From: Deltaproteobacteria bacterium
GTDB taxonomy: Bacteria > Desulfobacterota > Desulfuromonadia > Desulfuromonadales > Geothermobacteraceae
DNA length: 8,175 nt
Assembly: GCA_003695205.1 (NCBI GenBank)
Contig: RFIO01000425.1
Location: forward strand, 1 to 8,175
Direction: 5' to 3'
How positions within the stretch are numbered: position 1 is the first letter of the stretch; each line of letters opens with the position of its first letter. This document shows, piece by piece, positions 1 through 6,012 of the stretch. The notes under the pieces were generated by a model that was not told the DNA's origin, made no database searches, and saw only the letters and a program-made list of their open reading frames with translations. A program made the translations under genes and the position numbers.

Positions 1-6
1 ATTTTC

Positions 7-11
7 AGGAG
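7..11 (+). promoter_or_regulatory. Ribosome binding site deciding the start of the first ferritin-like gene
   Basis: AGGAG lies 8 nt before the ATG at 20 but only 2 nt before the in-frame ATG at 14. The spacing favours the ATG at 20. The paralogue downstream supports this, because both proteins then have Val6-Gln7 and the same ligand numbering. Confidence 0.7.
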
Positions 12-19
12 AGATGCAC

Positions 20-511
20 ATGGAAAATCTGACTGTTCAGGACGCCATCCGGCGCTCGATCATGACCGAGAAGAGCGCCATGGACTACTACCGCCTCGGT
101 GCCAGCCACATGAAGAATGACCAGGCCCGCAAGACCTTCGAACTGCTGGCCCGTGAAGAGCGCGACCACGCAAAGATGTTCTTCGACCTCTATACCGGCG
201 ACGACCTGCCCGATTTCGACACCCTGATGGACCAGGAACCGACCGGTGGCGACTGGCTCACCGACCTGGAGAAGGAGCTGTTCGAAAACTTTGACGACCG
301 CAAGGCGATGGAACTGGCCCTGGAAAAAGAAAAATCCCTGGCCGAGCATCTGAAAAAGATGGCCGACAAGTTCGACGACCCCGAGGTCAAGGCGGTCTTC
401 ATGAAGAACGTCGAATCGACCGACGGCCACTATCAGCTGATCGAGTCGGAATACGCCCGTCTGATGGGGATGGTCCACGAATCAGACGTAGACACTTTCG
501 TACGCGAATAG
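20..511 (+). CDS. Ferritin-like (rubrerythrin-type) protein, first of a tandem pair
   Basis: This 163-residue protein is almost entirely helical and contains no cysteine, so it lacks the rubredoxin domain of true rubrerythrin. It reads as two similar helical hairpins. The first carries Glu17 and the E47-x-x-H50 motif (EERDH). The second carries Glu104 and His137, and the Glu17-to-His50 and Glu104-to-His137 distances are both 33 residues, which supports an internal duplication and a di-iron four-helix bundle. At the place of the second ExxH glutamate there is Thr134; Glu132 and Asp135 are nearby. Proteins of this superfamily bind a di-iron centre and often act in peroxide reduction or iron handling in the cytoplasm; that role is inferred here. 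The ATG at 14 is an alternative start, but the AGGAG at 7-11 fits the ATG at 20 better. The next gene begins 2 nt after the stop, so the two are probably co-transcribed. The promoter lies outside the window. Confidence 0.85.
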   Translation: MENLTVQDAIRRSIMTEKSAMDYYRLGASHMKNDQARKTFELLAREERDHAKMFFDLYTGDDLPDFDTLMDQEPTGGDWLTDLEKELFENFDDRKAMELALEKEKSLAEHLKKMADKFDDPEVKAVFMKNVESTDGHYQLIESEYARLMGMVHESDVDTFVRE

Positions 512-513
512 GT

Positions 514-975
514 TTGTCCCACTCTCCCGTCCAGGAGGCGGTACGCACGGCCCTGCTGGCCGAGCGCGACGCCATGTACTTCTACCTGCGAGCCGCCCGT
601 CAGGCCTCTGACGGGCGTGTTCGTACCCTGTTTGAGCGGCTGGCCGCCGAGGAGCGCCAGCACCTCGAATCCTTCTGTCAGATATATCTCGGCGAAGACA
701 TCGACCCCGCCGAACTCTTTTCGGAACGCCACAGCCTCGCCTGGCTCGAAAACCTCGATGCGGACCTGTCCGGCGACCTGACCGACCGGCAGGCTCTGGA
801 GCTGGCACTGAAGAAGGAGACGCAGCTCGAGGAGAGCCTGCGCCGGCAGGCAGCGCGCAGCATCGATTTGGATGCCCGCAGGGTCTACGAAGCCAACGCC
901 GATGCCACCGCCCTGCACAAGGATGCCATCGCCACGGAGCTGACCCGGGTGCGAAAACTGACCCGCGACCACTGA
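514..975 (+). CDS. Ferritin-like (rubrerythrin-type) protein, second of a tandem pair, TTG start
   Basis: This 153-residue paralogue of the preceding gene has the same layout: VQ at 6-7, Glu17, E47-x-x-H50 (EERQH), a tryptophan-leucine segment near 77, then Glu102 and His135, again 33 residues apart. Thr132 stands where the second ExxH glutamate is expected, as in its neighbour. The only cysteine is Cys55. The proposed start is TTG at 514, two bases after the upstream TAG. There is no clear Shine-Dalgarno sequence, so translation may depend on ribosomes finishing the gene before it. The next in-frame ATG (574) would remove the first helix and Glu17, so TTG is preferred. A cytoplasmic di-iron protein acting in oxidative-stress or iron metabolism is the family expectation; the true metal content and activity cannot be told from sequence. 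The two proteins might form a hetero-oligomer, which is inference from their pairing. Confidence 0.8.
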   Translation: MSHSPVQEAVRTALLAERDAMYFYLRAARQASDGRVRTLFERLAAEERQHLESFCQIYLGEDIDPAELFSERHSLAWLENLDADLSGDLTDRQALELALKKETQLEESLRRQAARSIDLDARRVYEANADATALHKDAIATELTRVRKLTRDH

Positions 976-987
976 AACAGAGGCGCC

Positions 988-1617
988 ATGACCAGTGACG
1001 GGTTCGATATCGAAACCTTGTGTCGGCACTGGAAGGTCAGCGCTCTTGCCGAACTGACAGCTCACCCGAACGAAAGTCACCGTGCGGCAACCGCCGTCAT
1101 TGACCTGGCAGAGCGGGCAGCCGTCCGCTGGACCTTCAACACCGGCGCCATCGCCTGCGGCCCCGGTTGCGGCAGCTGCTGCCAGCTGAATGTCGCCATC
1201 CTCGAACCGGAAGCCGACCTGCTGGCCCGGCACCTTTGCCGCCATCTGAGTGCAAACCGCCTCCAGCGCATGCAGGAACATCTCAACCGCCTGGCCATCC
1301 GAGTCTCCGGCCTTGACGACGAAGAGCGGCTGGCCTGCCGCATCCCCTGCCCCCTGCTCGATACCGGGGGCAACTGCAGTATCCATCCCGTACGTCCGCT
1401 GATGTGCCGGGCGATCACCTCGACCGATGCCGCCGCCTGCCGCGAAGCCTTTGCCCTCGCCGCCCTCGGAGAAACCCCGCGGGTGCTCATGAACCTCAGG
1501 CACCGGCAGATTTACGCGGGCGCCTTCGAAGCACTGGCCACGGCGTTGGCTGAGGCAGGCCGCGATGACCGCAGTCTGCCCCTGATTCTGTTCCTGAGAG
1601 AAAAACTAGCCGGCTGA
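988..1617 (+). CDS. YkgJ-family cysteine-cluster protein (CxxCxxCC type)
   Basis: This 209-residue soluble protein has the zinc/iron-chelating cluster C57-x3-C61-x2-C64-C65, followed by a second cysteine set: C117, C121, C130, C140 and C151. The stretch from 121 to 141 (CPLL...G.CSIHPVRPLMCR) is the typical second half of the UPF0153/YkgJ family, in which eight or so cysteines are thought to hold an Fe-S cluster or zinc. No enzymatic role is established for most members. The ATG at 988 follows AGAGG at 979-983 with a 4-nt gap. It starts 12 nt after the second ferritin-like gene, so it is probably the third gene of that unit, which hints at a metal-related role. Its 3' end overlaps the oppositely oriented GGDEF-EAL gene by 12 bp. 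The family call is firm; the function is unknown. Confidence 0.85.
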   Translation: MTSDGFDIETLCRHWKVSALAELTAHPNESHRAATAVIDLAERAAVRWTFNTGAIACGPGCGSCCQLNVAILEPEADLLARHLCRHLSANRLQRMQEHLNRLAIRVSGLDDEERLACRIPCPLLDTGGNCSIHPVRPLMCRAITSTDAAACREAFALAALGETPRVLMNLRHRQIYAGAFEALATALAEAGRDDRSLPLILFLREKLAG

Positions 1618-3984
1618 AAGGGCCTCGGACTCCGCCTGCAGTGCCGTGAGACCGTCCCGCAGAATGCGGGTGGCGGTATCGGGATTGACCGGGCGGCTGA
1701 AGAGAAAACCCTGGATTTCGTGACAGTTGTGCCGCCTGAGGAATTCAAGCTGGGTCTCGGTTTCGACTCCCTCGGCGATAACGTTGAGGTCGAGACTCTG
1801 CCCCATGGCGAGGATCGCCTTGGCGATGGCGGCATCGGTGGTGTTGCGGTCGACCTCGCGCACGAAGGACCGGTCGATCTTGAGGGTGTTGACCGAAAAC
1901 CGCTTCAGGTGCGACAGGGACGAATAGCCGGTGCCGAAGTCGTCGATGGAGATGTGGATACCGAGATCCTTGAGCTGGCGCAAAATCGCCACGGCGAAGT
2001 CGGGGTTCTGCATCACCACCGTCTCGGTGATCTCGATCTCGAGGGCTTCGGCGGGCAGGTCGTAGCGTTCGAGCACCTGGCGGATCTGCTCGACCAGGTT
2101 CTGCTGCTGCAGCTGGTAGCCCGACAGGTTGACGGCCACCCGAACCGGGCCCAACCCCTGCAGGTACCAGAGTCGCAGCTGACGGCAGACCTGATCAAGC
2201 ACCCAGTCGCCCAGGGCGAAGATCAGCCCGGTTTCCTCGGCCAGGGAAATGAACTCCTTGGGCGGCAACAGGCCAAGCTCCGGGTGCTGCCAGCGAATCA
2301 GCGCCTCGAAGGACGTTATCTTTTCATCCTGCAGCTGCACCTTGGGCTGGTAGTGAAGGCGGAATTCCTCGCGGTCGAGGGCGCGCCGCAGGCTGCTTTC
2401 GATGATGATGCGCCGCTCACTGTCCTGGTCCAGACCCTGGTGATAGATCATGTAGTTGTTGCGCCCCTGGGCCTTGGCGCCGTACATGGCGATATCGGCC
2501 TTCTTCAGCAGTTCCTCCGGCTGCTCGTCATCCCGCGGGAAGAAGACCATGCCGATACTGGTGGTGATGAACAGCTCGTGGTTGTTGATCTTCACCGGCT
2601 CGGCCAGAGCCTCGAGAATCTTGCGGGCGACCAGTTCGGCGTCCTCCTGCCGCTGCAGGTTGGCGAGCACCACGGCAAACTCGTCACCGCCCATGCGACC
2701 GACGGAATCGGTCTCGCGCAGCAGGTTCTTCAGGCGCCCGGCCACCTCAACCAGCAGTTCGTCGCCGGCAGCATGCCCCAGGGTGTCGTTGATGATCTTG
2801 AAGCGATCGAGATCGAGGAAGAGGACGGCCACCTCCTTCTGCAGCCGTCGGGCCATGGCCAGACTGTTCTGGAGCTGCTCGACGAAATGCATCCGGTTGG
2901 GCAGTCCCGTCAGGCTGTCGTGGTGGGCCAGGTAGAAAAGCTGTTCCTGGGCACGCACCCGTTCGGTCACATCCCGGCAGATGCCCCAGGCCAGGGTCTC
3001 TCCTCCCTGCCGGCTGCAGGTCACGCTCCCCTCGACATGGATGGTCCGCCCGTCACGACCGAACAGCCGTCCCTCGATGGTCCCACCCTGTTCCTGTCCC
3101 TTCAGGGCGGCCTCGACGGCCATCAGGCAGCGGCCGCGCTCTTCACGCGCCAGAACATCCTGAAAGCTCAGGCCGTTCAGCTCCGCGGGAGCATAACCGA
3201 GCAGATCGTGCCAGATGTGGTTGGCATAGAGAAATTTGCCGTCGGCACCGATGCAGAAGATCAGGTCGTTGGCATTGTCAAGGAACTGGACCAGTCGTTC
3301 CCGGCTGGCACGGGCGGTCTGGTTTTCGAAACGGATCACCCGCATCAGAAAGGCGGCGACCATGGCCACGGTGGCATTCAGGACCGCCACCCATGCCCAG
3401 ATCAGGCCCAGAAAGAGGGAATCCTGGTGCAGGCCACCGTCAACAAAAGGCATGCTGACCGGGGCGATCAGGCCGGAGTATTCGCACCAGAGCAGGGAGC
3501 CGAACAGCAGGGAGCCGAACACCCCGACCATGACCACGAATCGCCGTTTTTCCAGCAGGACGGCAGCCTCGATGGAGATGAGCATATAGACCGGCCAGAA
3601 CCAGCTGACGGCACCGCCGCTGAAATGCACCACCATGGTGACCAGGGCCAGATCGATGAGGATCTGGGCAACCGACAGCCGCCGCAGGGTGGTCATCCGG
3701 TGACGCAGCTTGTGGAGCAGGCCATTGTAGACCAGGGCGAGGAACCCTCCGGCCAGCAGAAACAGCACCTGGCCGTCGGAGAGGAAAAAACCGTAGCGCG
3801 ACTGGCTGTAGACCACGGCGGCAATGCCGGTGTAACAGCCGAACAGCAGCAGCAGCAGCCAGCGGGCCCGCGCAACCATCAGGGTCCGCTGTTCCAGGTC
3901 GGCAAAACGGGCACCGGAGTCGTCTTCAAGCAGGTTGTTCTGCATAAGCGAACCGTCGATGATTGCATCCCGGCCGGTGGACAT
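1606..3984 (-). CDS. Membrane-bound PAS-GGDEF-EAL c-di-GMP cyclase/phosphodiesterase
   Basis: This 792-residue protein should make and/or break cyclic di-GMP at the inner membrane. About six hydrophobic helices fill residues 42-215 (near 42-60, 71-90, 103-120, 128-145, 149-168 and 189-215) and form an N-terminal module I cannot name with certainty. It resembles the membrane part of PilS-like sensors. A PAS domain follows at about 226-346 (ending in WGICRDVTERV), then GGDEF at about 350-515 and EAL at about 530-775. The active-site GGDEF is intact at 432-436, with the inhibitory RxxD site at 423-426 (RETD). The EAL signature is intact at 560-562, as are the loop-6 motif DDFGTGYSSL from 681, the LKIDRSF lysine and the EGVE glutamate. 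Both activities are therefore possible, and which dominates cannot be read from sequence. The ATG at 3984 is chosen because AAAGGG at 3994-3999 lies 9 nt before it; the next in-frame ATG (3945) lacks such a site. A sigma-54-like promoter and palindromes lie upstream. Confidence 0.93.
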   Translation of the reverse strand: MSTGRDAIIDGSLMQNNLLEDDSGARFADLEQRTLMVARARWLLLLLFGCYTGIAAVVYSQSRYGFFLSDGQVLFLLAGGFLALVYNGLLHKLRHRMTTLRRLSVAQILIDLALVTMVVHFSGGAVSWFWPVYMLISIEAAVLLEKRRFVVMVGVFGSLLFGSLLWCEYSGLIAPVSMPFVDGGLHQDSLFLGLIWAWVAVLNATVAMVAAFLMRVIRFENQTARASRERLVQFLDNANDLIFCIGADGKFLYANHIWHDLLGYAPAELNGLSFQDVLAREERGRCLMAVEAALKGQEQGGTIEGRLFGRDGRTIHVEGSVTCSRQGGETLAWGICRDVTERVRAQEQLFYLAHHDSLTGLPNRMHFVEQLQNSLAMARRLQKEVAVLFLDLDRFKIINDTLGHAAGDELLVEVAGRLKNLLRETDSVGRMGGDEFAVVLANLQRQEDAELVARKILEALAEPVKINNHELFITTSIGMVFFPRDDEQPEELLKKADIAMYGAKAQGRNNYMIYHQGLDQDSERRIIIESSLRRALDREEFRLHYQPKVQLQDEKITSFEALIRWQHPELGLLPPKEFISLAEETGLIFALGDWVLDQVCRQLRLWYLQGLGPVRVAVNLSGYQLQQQNLVEQIRQVLERYDLPAEALEIEITETVVMQNPDFAVAILRQLKDLGIHISIDDFGTGYSSLSHLKRFSVNTLKIDRSFVREVDRNTTDAAIAKAILAMGQSLDLNVIAEGVETETQLEFLRRHNCHEIQGFLFSRPVNPDTATRILRDGLTALQAESEALSAG

Positions 3985-4025
3985 GGTACATCGCCCTTTC
4001 TTGAACAGCGGGTCAATAAATGACT

Positions 4026-4043
4026 GACAAACGCGCGTTTGTC
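4026..4043. promoter_or_regulatory. Perfect 18-bp palindrome, candidate operator of the GGDEF-EAL gene
   Basis: GACAAACGCGCGTTTGTC is its own reverse complement over all 18 bases. It sits 42-59 nt before the GGDEF-EAL start codon. If the sigma-54-like promoter at 4050-4066 is real, transcription would start near 4039, inside this palindrome. A transcript starting there would lack part of one arm, so a protein-binding site in DNA is more likely than an RNA hairpin. The binding factor is unknown. Confidence 0.55.
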
Positions 4044-4049
4044 TGCAAA

Positions 4050-4066
4050 TGCAAATTCGTGGCCAA
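4050..4066 (-). promoter_or_regulatory. Candidate sigma-54 (-24/-12) promoter for the GGDEF-EAL gene
   Basis: The minus strand reads TTGGCCACGAATTTGCA. It matches the sigma-54 pattern YTGGCACGRNNNTTGCW at the TTGGC block, at the purine and at all of TTGCA, with the essential GG and GC exactly 12 bases apart. The mismatches are confined to the CAC/ACG middle. The predicted start is near 4039, giving a leader of about 55 nt. No convincing sigma-70 promoter was found for this gene. Confidence 0.55.
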
Positions 4067-4106
4067 AAAATCAGGCGAATAAAGGGGAATGACGCGGGAA
4101 AATGGC

Positions 4107-4116
4107 GTCAATTGAC
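4107..4116. promoter_or_regulatory. 10-bp palindrome, possible activator site upstream of the sigma-54-like promoter
   Basis: GTCAATTGAC is a perfect palindrome centred about 72 bp upstream of the predicted sigma-54 start. Sigma-54 promoters need an enhancer-binding protein, which usually binds dyads roughly 80-150 bp upstream, so the position is close to but not squarely in the usual range. A palindrome this short can occur by chance. Confidence 0.25.
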
Positions 4117-4150
4117 TGTGAAAGGGCTGAAATGCTGTCTTTTGCCGGGT

Positions 4151-4444
4151 TCAGGCCTGATCGTTCAGCCGTTGAAGGTACTCTTCCCATTCCATGGGCA
4201 GCATCGATTGCTTGCGGCTGTTGCATTCCTTGCAGGCCGGCACGCAGTTGCCTTTGGTGGAACGCCCGCCCCTGACCAGAGGAACAACATGATCGAGAGT
4301 CAGCTCGGCAGGTGCCACTTTTCGCCCGCAGTAGTGACACTGCCCGCGCCCGACACGGTTCTTCCACCACTGGCTGCGGCGCAGTTCGCGCGCCTTCTGG
4401 CGTTCACGCCGGATGTGGTCTTCATCGGCCTCGAAAAAAGACAT
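4151..4444 (-). CDS. Small stand-alone HNH endonuclease-family protein
   Basis: This 97-residue protein has the McrA-type HNH layout: a zinc-binding pair C36-x-x-C39, the catalytic D51-H52 (LTLDHVVPL), the G59-G60 turn, N66, the second zinc pair C71-x-x-C74, and N75. The basic N-terminal half (IRRERQKARELRR from about 11) may bind DNA. HNH domains cut or nick DNA with a divalent metal. No restriction, phage or intron partner is present, so its target and role are unknown. The ATG at 4444 is preferred over an in-frame GTG at 4456 because GGAGG lies 5 nt before the ATG and would fall inside the longer reading. It is transcribed divergently from trkA from its own sigma-70-like promoter. It ends 166 bp before the GGDEF-EAL gene, with no clear terminator between. 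Confidence 0.85.
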   Translation of the reverse strand: MSFFEADEDHIRRERQKARELRRSQWWKNRVGRGQCHYCGRKVAPAELTLDHVVPLVRGGRSTKGNCVPACKECNSRKQSMLPMEWEEYLQRLNDQA

Positions 4445-4449
4445 GCCTG

Positions 4450-4454
4450 CCTCC
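4450..4454 (-). promoter_or_regulatory. Strong ribosome binding site of the HNH gene
   Basis: GGAGG on the minus strand lies 5 nt before the ATG at 4444. It decides for that codon against the upstream GTG at 4456. Confidence 0.75.
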
Positions 4455-4467
4455 ACTGTGAAGCTGC

Positions 4468-4496
4468 ATTCTAGGACAGTGCCGATGTCGACACAA
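4468..4496 (-). promoter_or_regulatory. Sigma-70-like promoter of the HNH gene
   Basis: On the minus strand TTGTGT (4491-4496) and TAGAAT (4468-4473) are separated by 17 nt. The -10 box matches the consensus at five of six bases; the -35 box keeps only TTG. Transcription would begin near 4461, leaving a leader of about 17 nt that includes the GGAGG site. The dyad at 4494-4508 overlaps the -35 box. Confidence 0.5.
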
Positions 4497-4508
4497 GCCC
4501 CGGGCTTG
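4494..4508. promoter_or_regulatory. 15-bp dyad CAAGCCC-C-GGGCTTG
   Basis: Seven-base arms are perfect inverted repeats around a single central base. The dyad overlaps the -35 box of the HNH promoter and lies in the divergent gap with trkA, so it could be an operator for either gene. There is no direct evidence of function. Confidence 0.3.
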
Positions 4509-4527
4509 CCATGTCTGGCGATTTATG

Positions 4528-4539
4528 TCATGTACATGA
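4528..4539. promoter_or_regulatory. 12-bp perfect palindrome upstream of trkA
   Basis: TCATGTACATGA is self-complementary over 12 bases, in a locally AT-richer part of the gap between the HNH gene and trkA, 115 nt before the trkA ATG. It could be a regulator site. I could not place a convincing trkA promoter around it. Confidence 0.35.
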
Positions 4540-4550
4540 GATTGCCTACA

Positions 4551-4565
4551 GGCCCCGCCGGGGCC
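4551..4565. repeat. GC-rich hairpin (GGCCCC-GCC-GGGGCC)
   Basis: Perfect 6-bp arms enclose a 3-nt loop, within about 90 nt of the trkA start. No T-run follows on the plus strand, so this is not a standard intrinsic terminator. It may form a structure in the trkA leader if transcription starts upstream of it. Confidence 0.35.
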
Positions 4566-4653
4566 GGACCGGGCCGTTTCACACAGGGTGGAATGCCCGG
4601 AACACATAGATGGCGCGACGGCCTGCTGGCCGCATCACCGCCTTGAAGCCATT

Positions 4654-6012
4654 ATGAAAATACTCATTATCGGATCTGGCCAGGTCGGCTATTTTCTTTG
4701 CGAGCGACTGTCAATCGAGGGACACGAGGTGACCCTGGTCGATCGTAATCCCGAACAGCTGCGCCGGGCCGAAGACAGGCTCAACGTCCTCGGAATCGAG
4801 GGGAACGGCGCCAGCGCCGAGACCCTGGAACAGGCAGGCATCAAGCAGGCCGACATCTTCATCGCCGTCACCAACCAGGACGAGGTCAACATCCTCGCCT
4901 GCATGCTGGCGCGCGAGTACGGGGTCAGAACCCTGATCGCCAGGGTCAAGAGCATCGAATACAGTGGCCGGCGGGCGGTCCTCTCCAAGGAGAAGCTCGG
5001 TATCGACCTGCTGATCAACCCTGAAGATGCGGTCGCCGAAGAGATGGTCAAGCTGGTGCGCCGCACCGGCACCTTCGATGTCGCCGAATTCGTCGAAGGC
5101 AAAATCCAGTTCCTCGGCTATCGCATCACTCCCGAAAGCCCCCTTTGCGATCTGACCCTGCGCGAACTGGGAGAGCTCAAGGGCATCTACCGTTTCGTCG
5201 TTACCGCCATCCAGCGCGGCAGCAGTACCATCATCCCCCGCGGCGACGACACCATTCAGGCCGGCGACCGCATCTTCGTGGTCGCCCACCAGAACGACCT
5301 GCCGGCCATCCAGTACATGCTGGAGCAGAAGGAGGAGAAAACCTCACGCCGACCGCGCGCCTTCGTTCTTGGCGGCGGGCACATCGGCATGCACGTCGCC
5401 ATCGACCTGGAAGCGCTCGGCTACGATGTCCGGGTTATCGACCGGGACCAGAAGCGCTGTGAACAGATTTCCGCGCGTCTGAAACGAGCCATGGTCATTC
5501 ACGCCGAAGGGACCGATATCCAGGTCCTGCTCGACGAGGGAATTGCCACCGCCGACTTTTTCATCGCCGCCACCGAAAACGACGAGAGCAACATTCTCTG
5601 CAGCCTGCTGGCCCGCCACCATGGCGTCCGGCGCACCCTGACTTTGGTCACCCAGCCCGAACTGCTCAACCTGGCACCGTCTTTGGGCATCGACGCCTGC
5701 CTGTCACCGCGTATCGCCGCTGCCGGCGCCATTCTCAAGTACGTGCGCCGGGGGCAGGTCATTTCCATCGCCACCATCGAGGGGAGCAATGCCGAGGTTC
5801 TGGAACTCAAGGCAGAACCGGGCAGCCAGGCGGTAGGCAGGGAACTGGCAGGCATCAACTTCCCCGAGGGGGCCATCGTGGGAGCCATCGTTCATGGCGA
5901 CAGCTACGAAATCCCCACCGGCGCATCGGTTATCGAACCCGGTGACAGGGTCGTCGTCTTCAGCCTGCCCGGGGCCGTGGCCAAGGTCGAGGCCTTTTTC
6001 AGCGCGTCATGA
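4654..6012 (+). CDS. trkA: Trk potassium uptake regulatory subunit TrkA
   Basis: This 452-residue cytoplasmic protein is close to the length of Escherichia coli TrkA (458). It has the duplicated RCK architecture: a Rossmann NAD(H)-binding domain from residue 1 (MKILIIGSGQVG, glycines 7, 9 and 12, acidic D30 at the end of strand 2), a TrkA-C domain at about 145-230, a second Rossmann domain at about 234-360 (GGGHIG at 240-245, D263), and a second TrkA-C domain at about 370-452. Family members assemble as a ring under the TrkH pore and gate potassium uptake in response to nucleotides. The ATG at 4654 is chosen because the Rossmann strand begins right there. An in-frame GTG at 4588 would add 22 residues without family character. 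The ribosome site is weak (TTGAAG). The stop overlaps the trkH start as ATGA, which indicates translational coupling. Confidence 0.95.
   Translation: MKILIIGSGQVGYFLCERLSIEGHEVTLVDRNPEQLRRAEDRLNVLGIEGNGASAETLEQAGIKQADIFIAVTNQDEVNILACMLAREYGVRTLIARVKSIEYSGRRAVLSKEKLGIDLLINPEDAVAEEMVKLVRRTGTFDVAEFVEGKIQFLGYRITPESPLCDLTLRELGELKGIYRFVVTAIQRGSSTIIPRGDDTIQAGDRIFVVAHQNDLPAIQYMLEQKEEKTSRRPRAFVLGGGHIGMHVAIDLEALGYDVRVIDRDQKRCEQISARLKRAMVIHAEGTDIQVLLDEGIATADFFIAATENDESNILCSLLARHHGVRRTLTLVTQPELLNLAPSLGIDACLSPRIAAAGAILKYVRRGQVISIATIEGSNAEVLELKAEPGSQAVGRELAGINFPEGAIVGAIVHGDSYEIPTGASVIEPGDRVVVFSLPGAVAKVEAFFSAS

Noticed and set aside
433..1503. 356-codon minus-strand open frame across the ferritin-like and cysteine-cluster genes
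   Set aside because: It spans three well-supported genes, has low-complexity Gly/Gln/Val-rich sequence and no domain. It is a shadow of the real coding frames.
3844..3858. (CAG)5 repeat in the GGDEF-EAL gene, possible slippage site
   Set aside because: On the coding strand it is five CTG leucine codons in the first membrane helix. It is short, and a unit change would keep the frame, so phase variation is unlikely.
1720..4023. 767-codon open frame on the plus strand, antisense to the GGDEF-EAL gene
   Set aside because: Its product is rich in His, Gln, Gly and Asp without recognisable domains, while the opposite strand encodes a complete multi-domain protein. Long antisense frames are common in GC-rich DNA.
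4151..4160. TCAGGCCTGA palindrome at the end of the HNH gene
   Set aside because: It is inside the coding end, short and without a U-tract, so it was not called a terminator.
4506..4534. TTGCCA plus CATGTA at 17-nt spacing as a trkA promoter
   Set aside because: The -10 element matches the consensus at only two positions. The trkA promoter is left unassigned.
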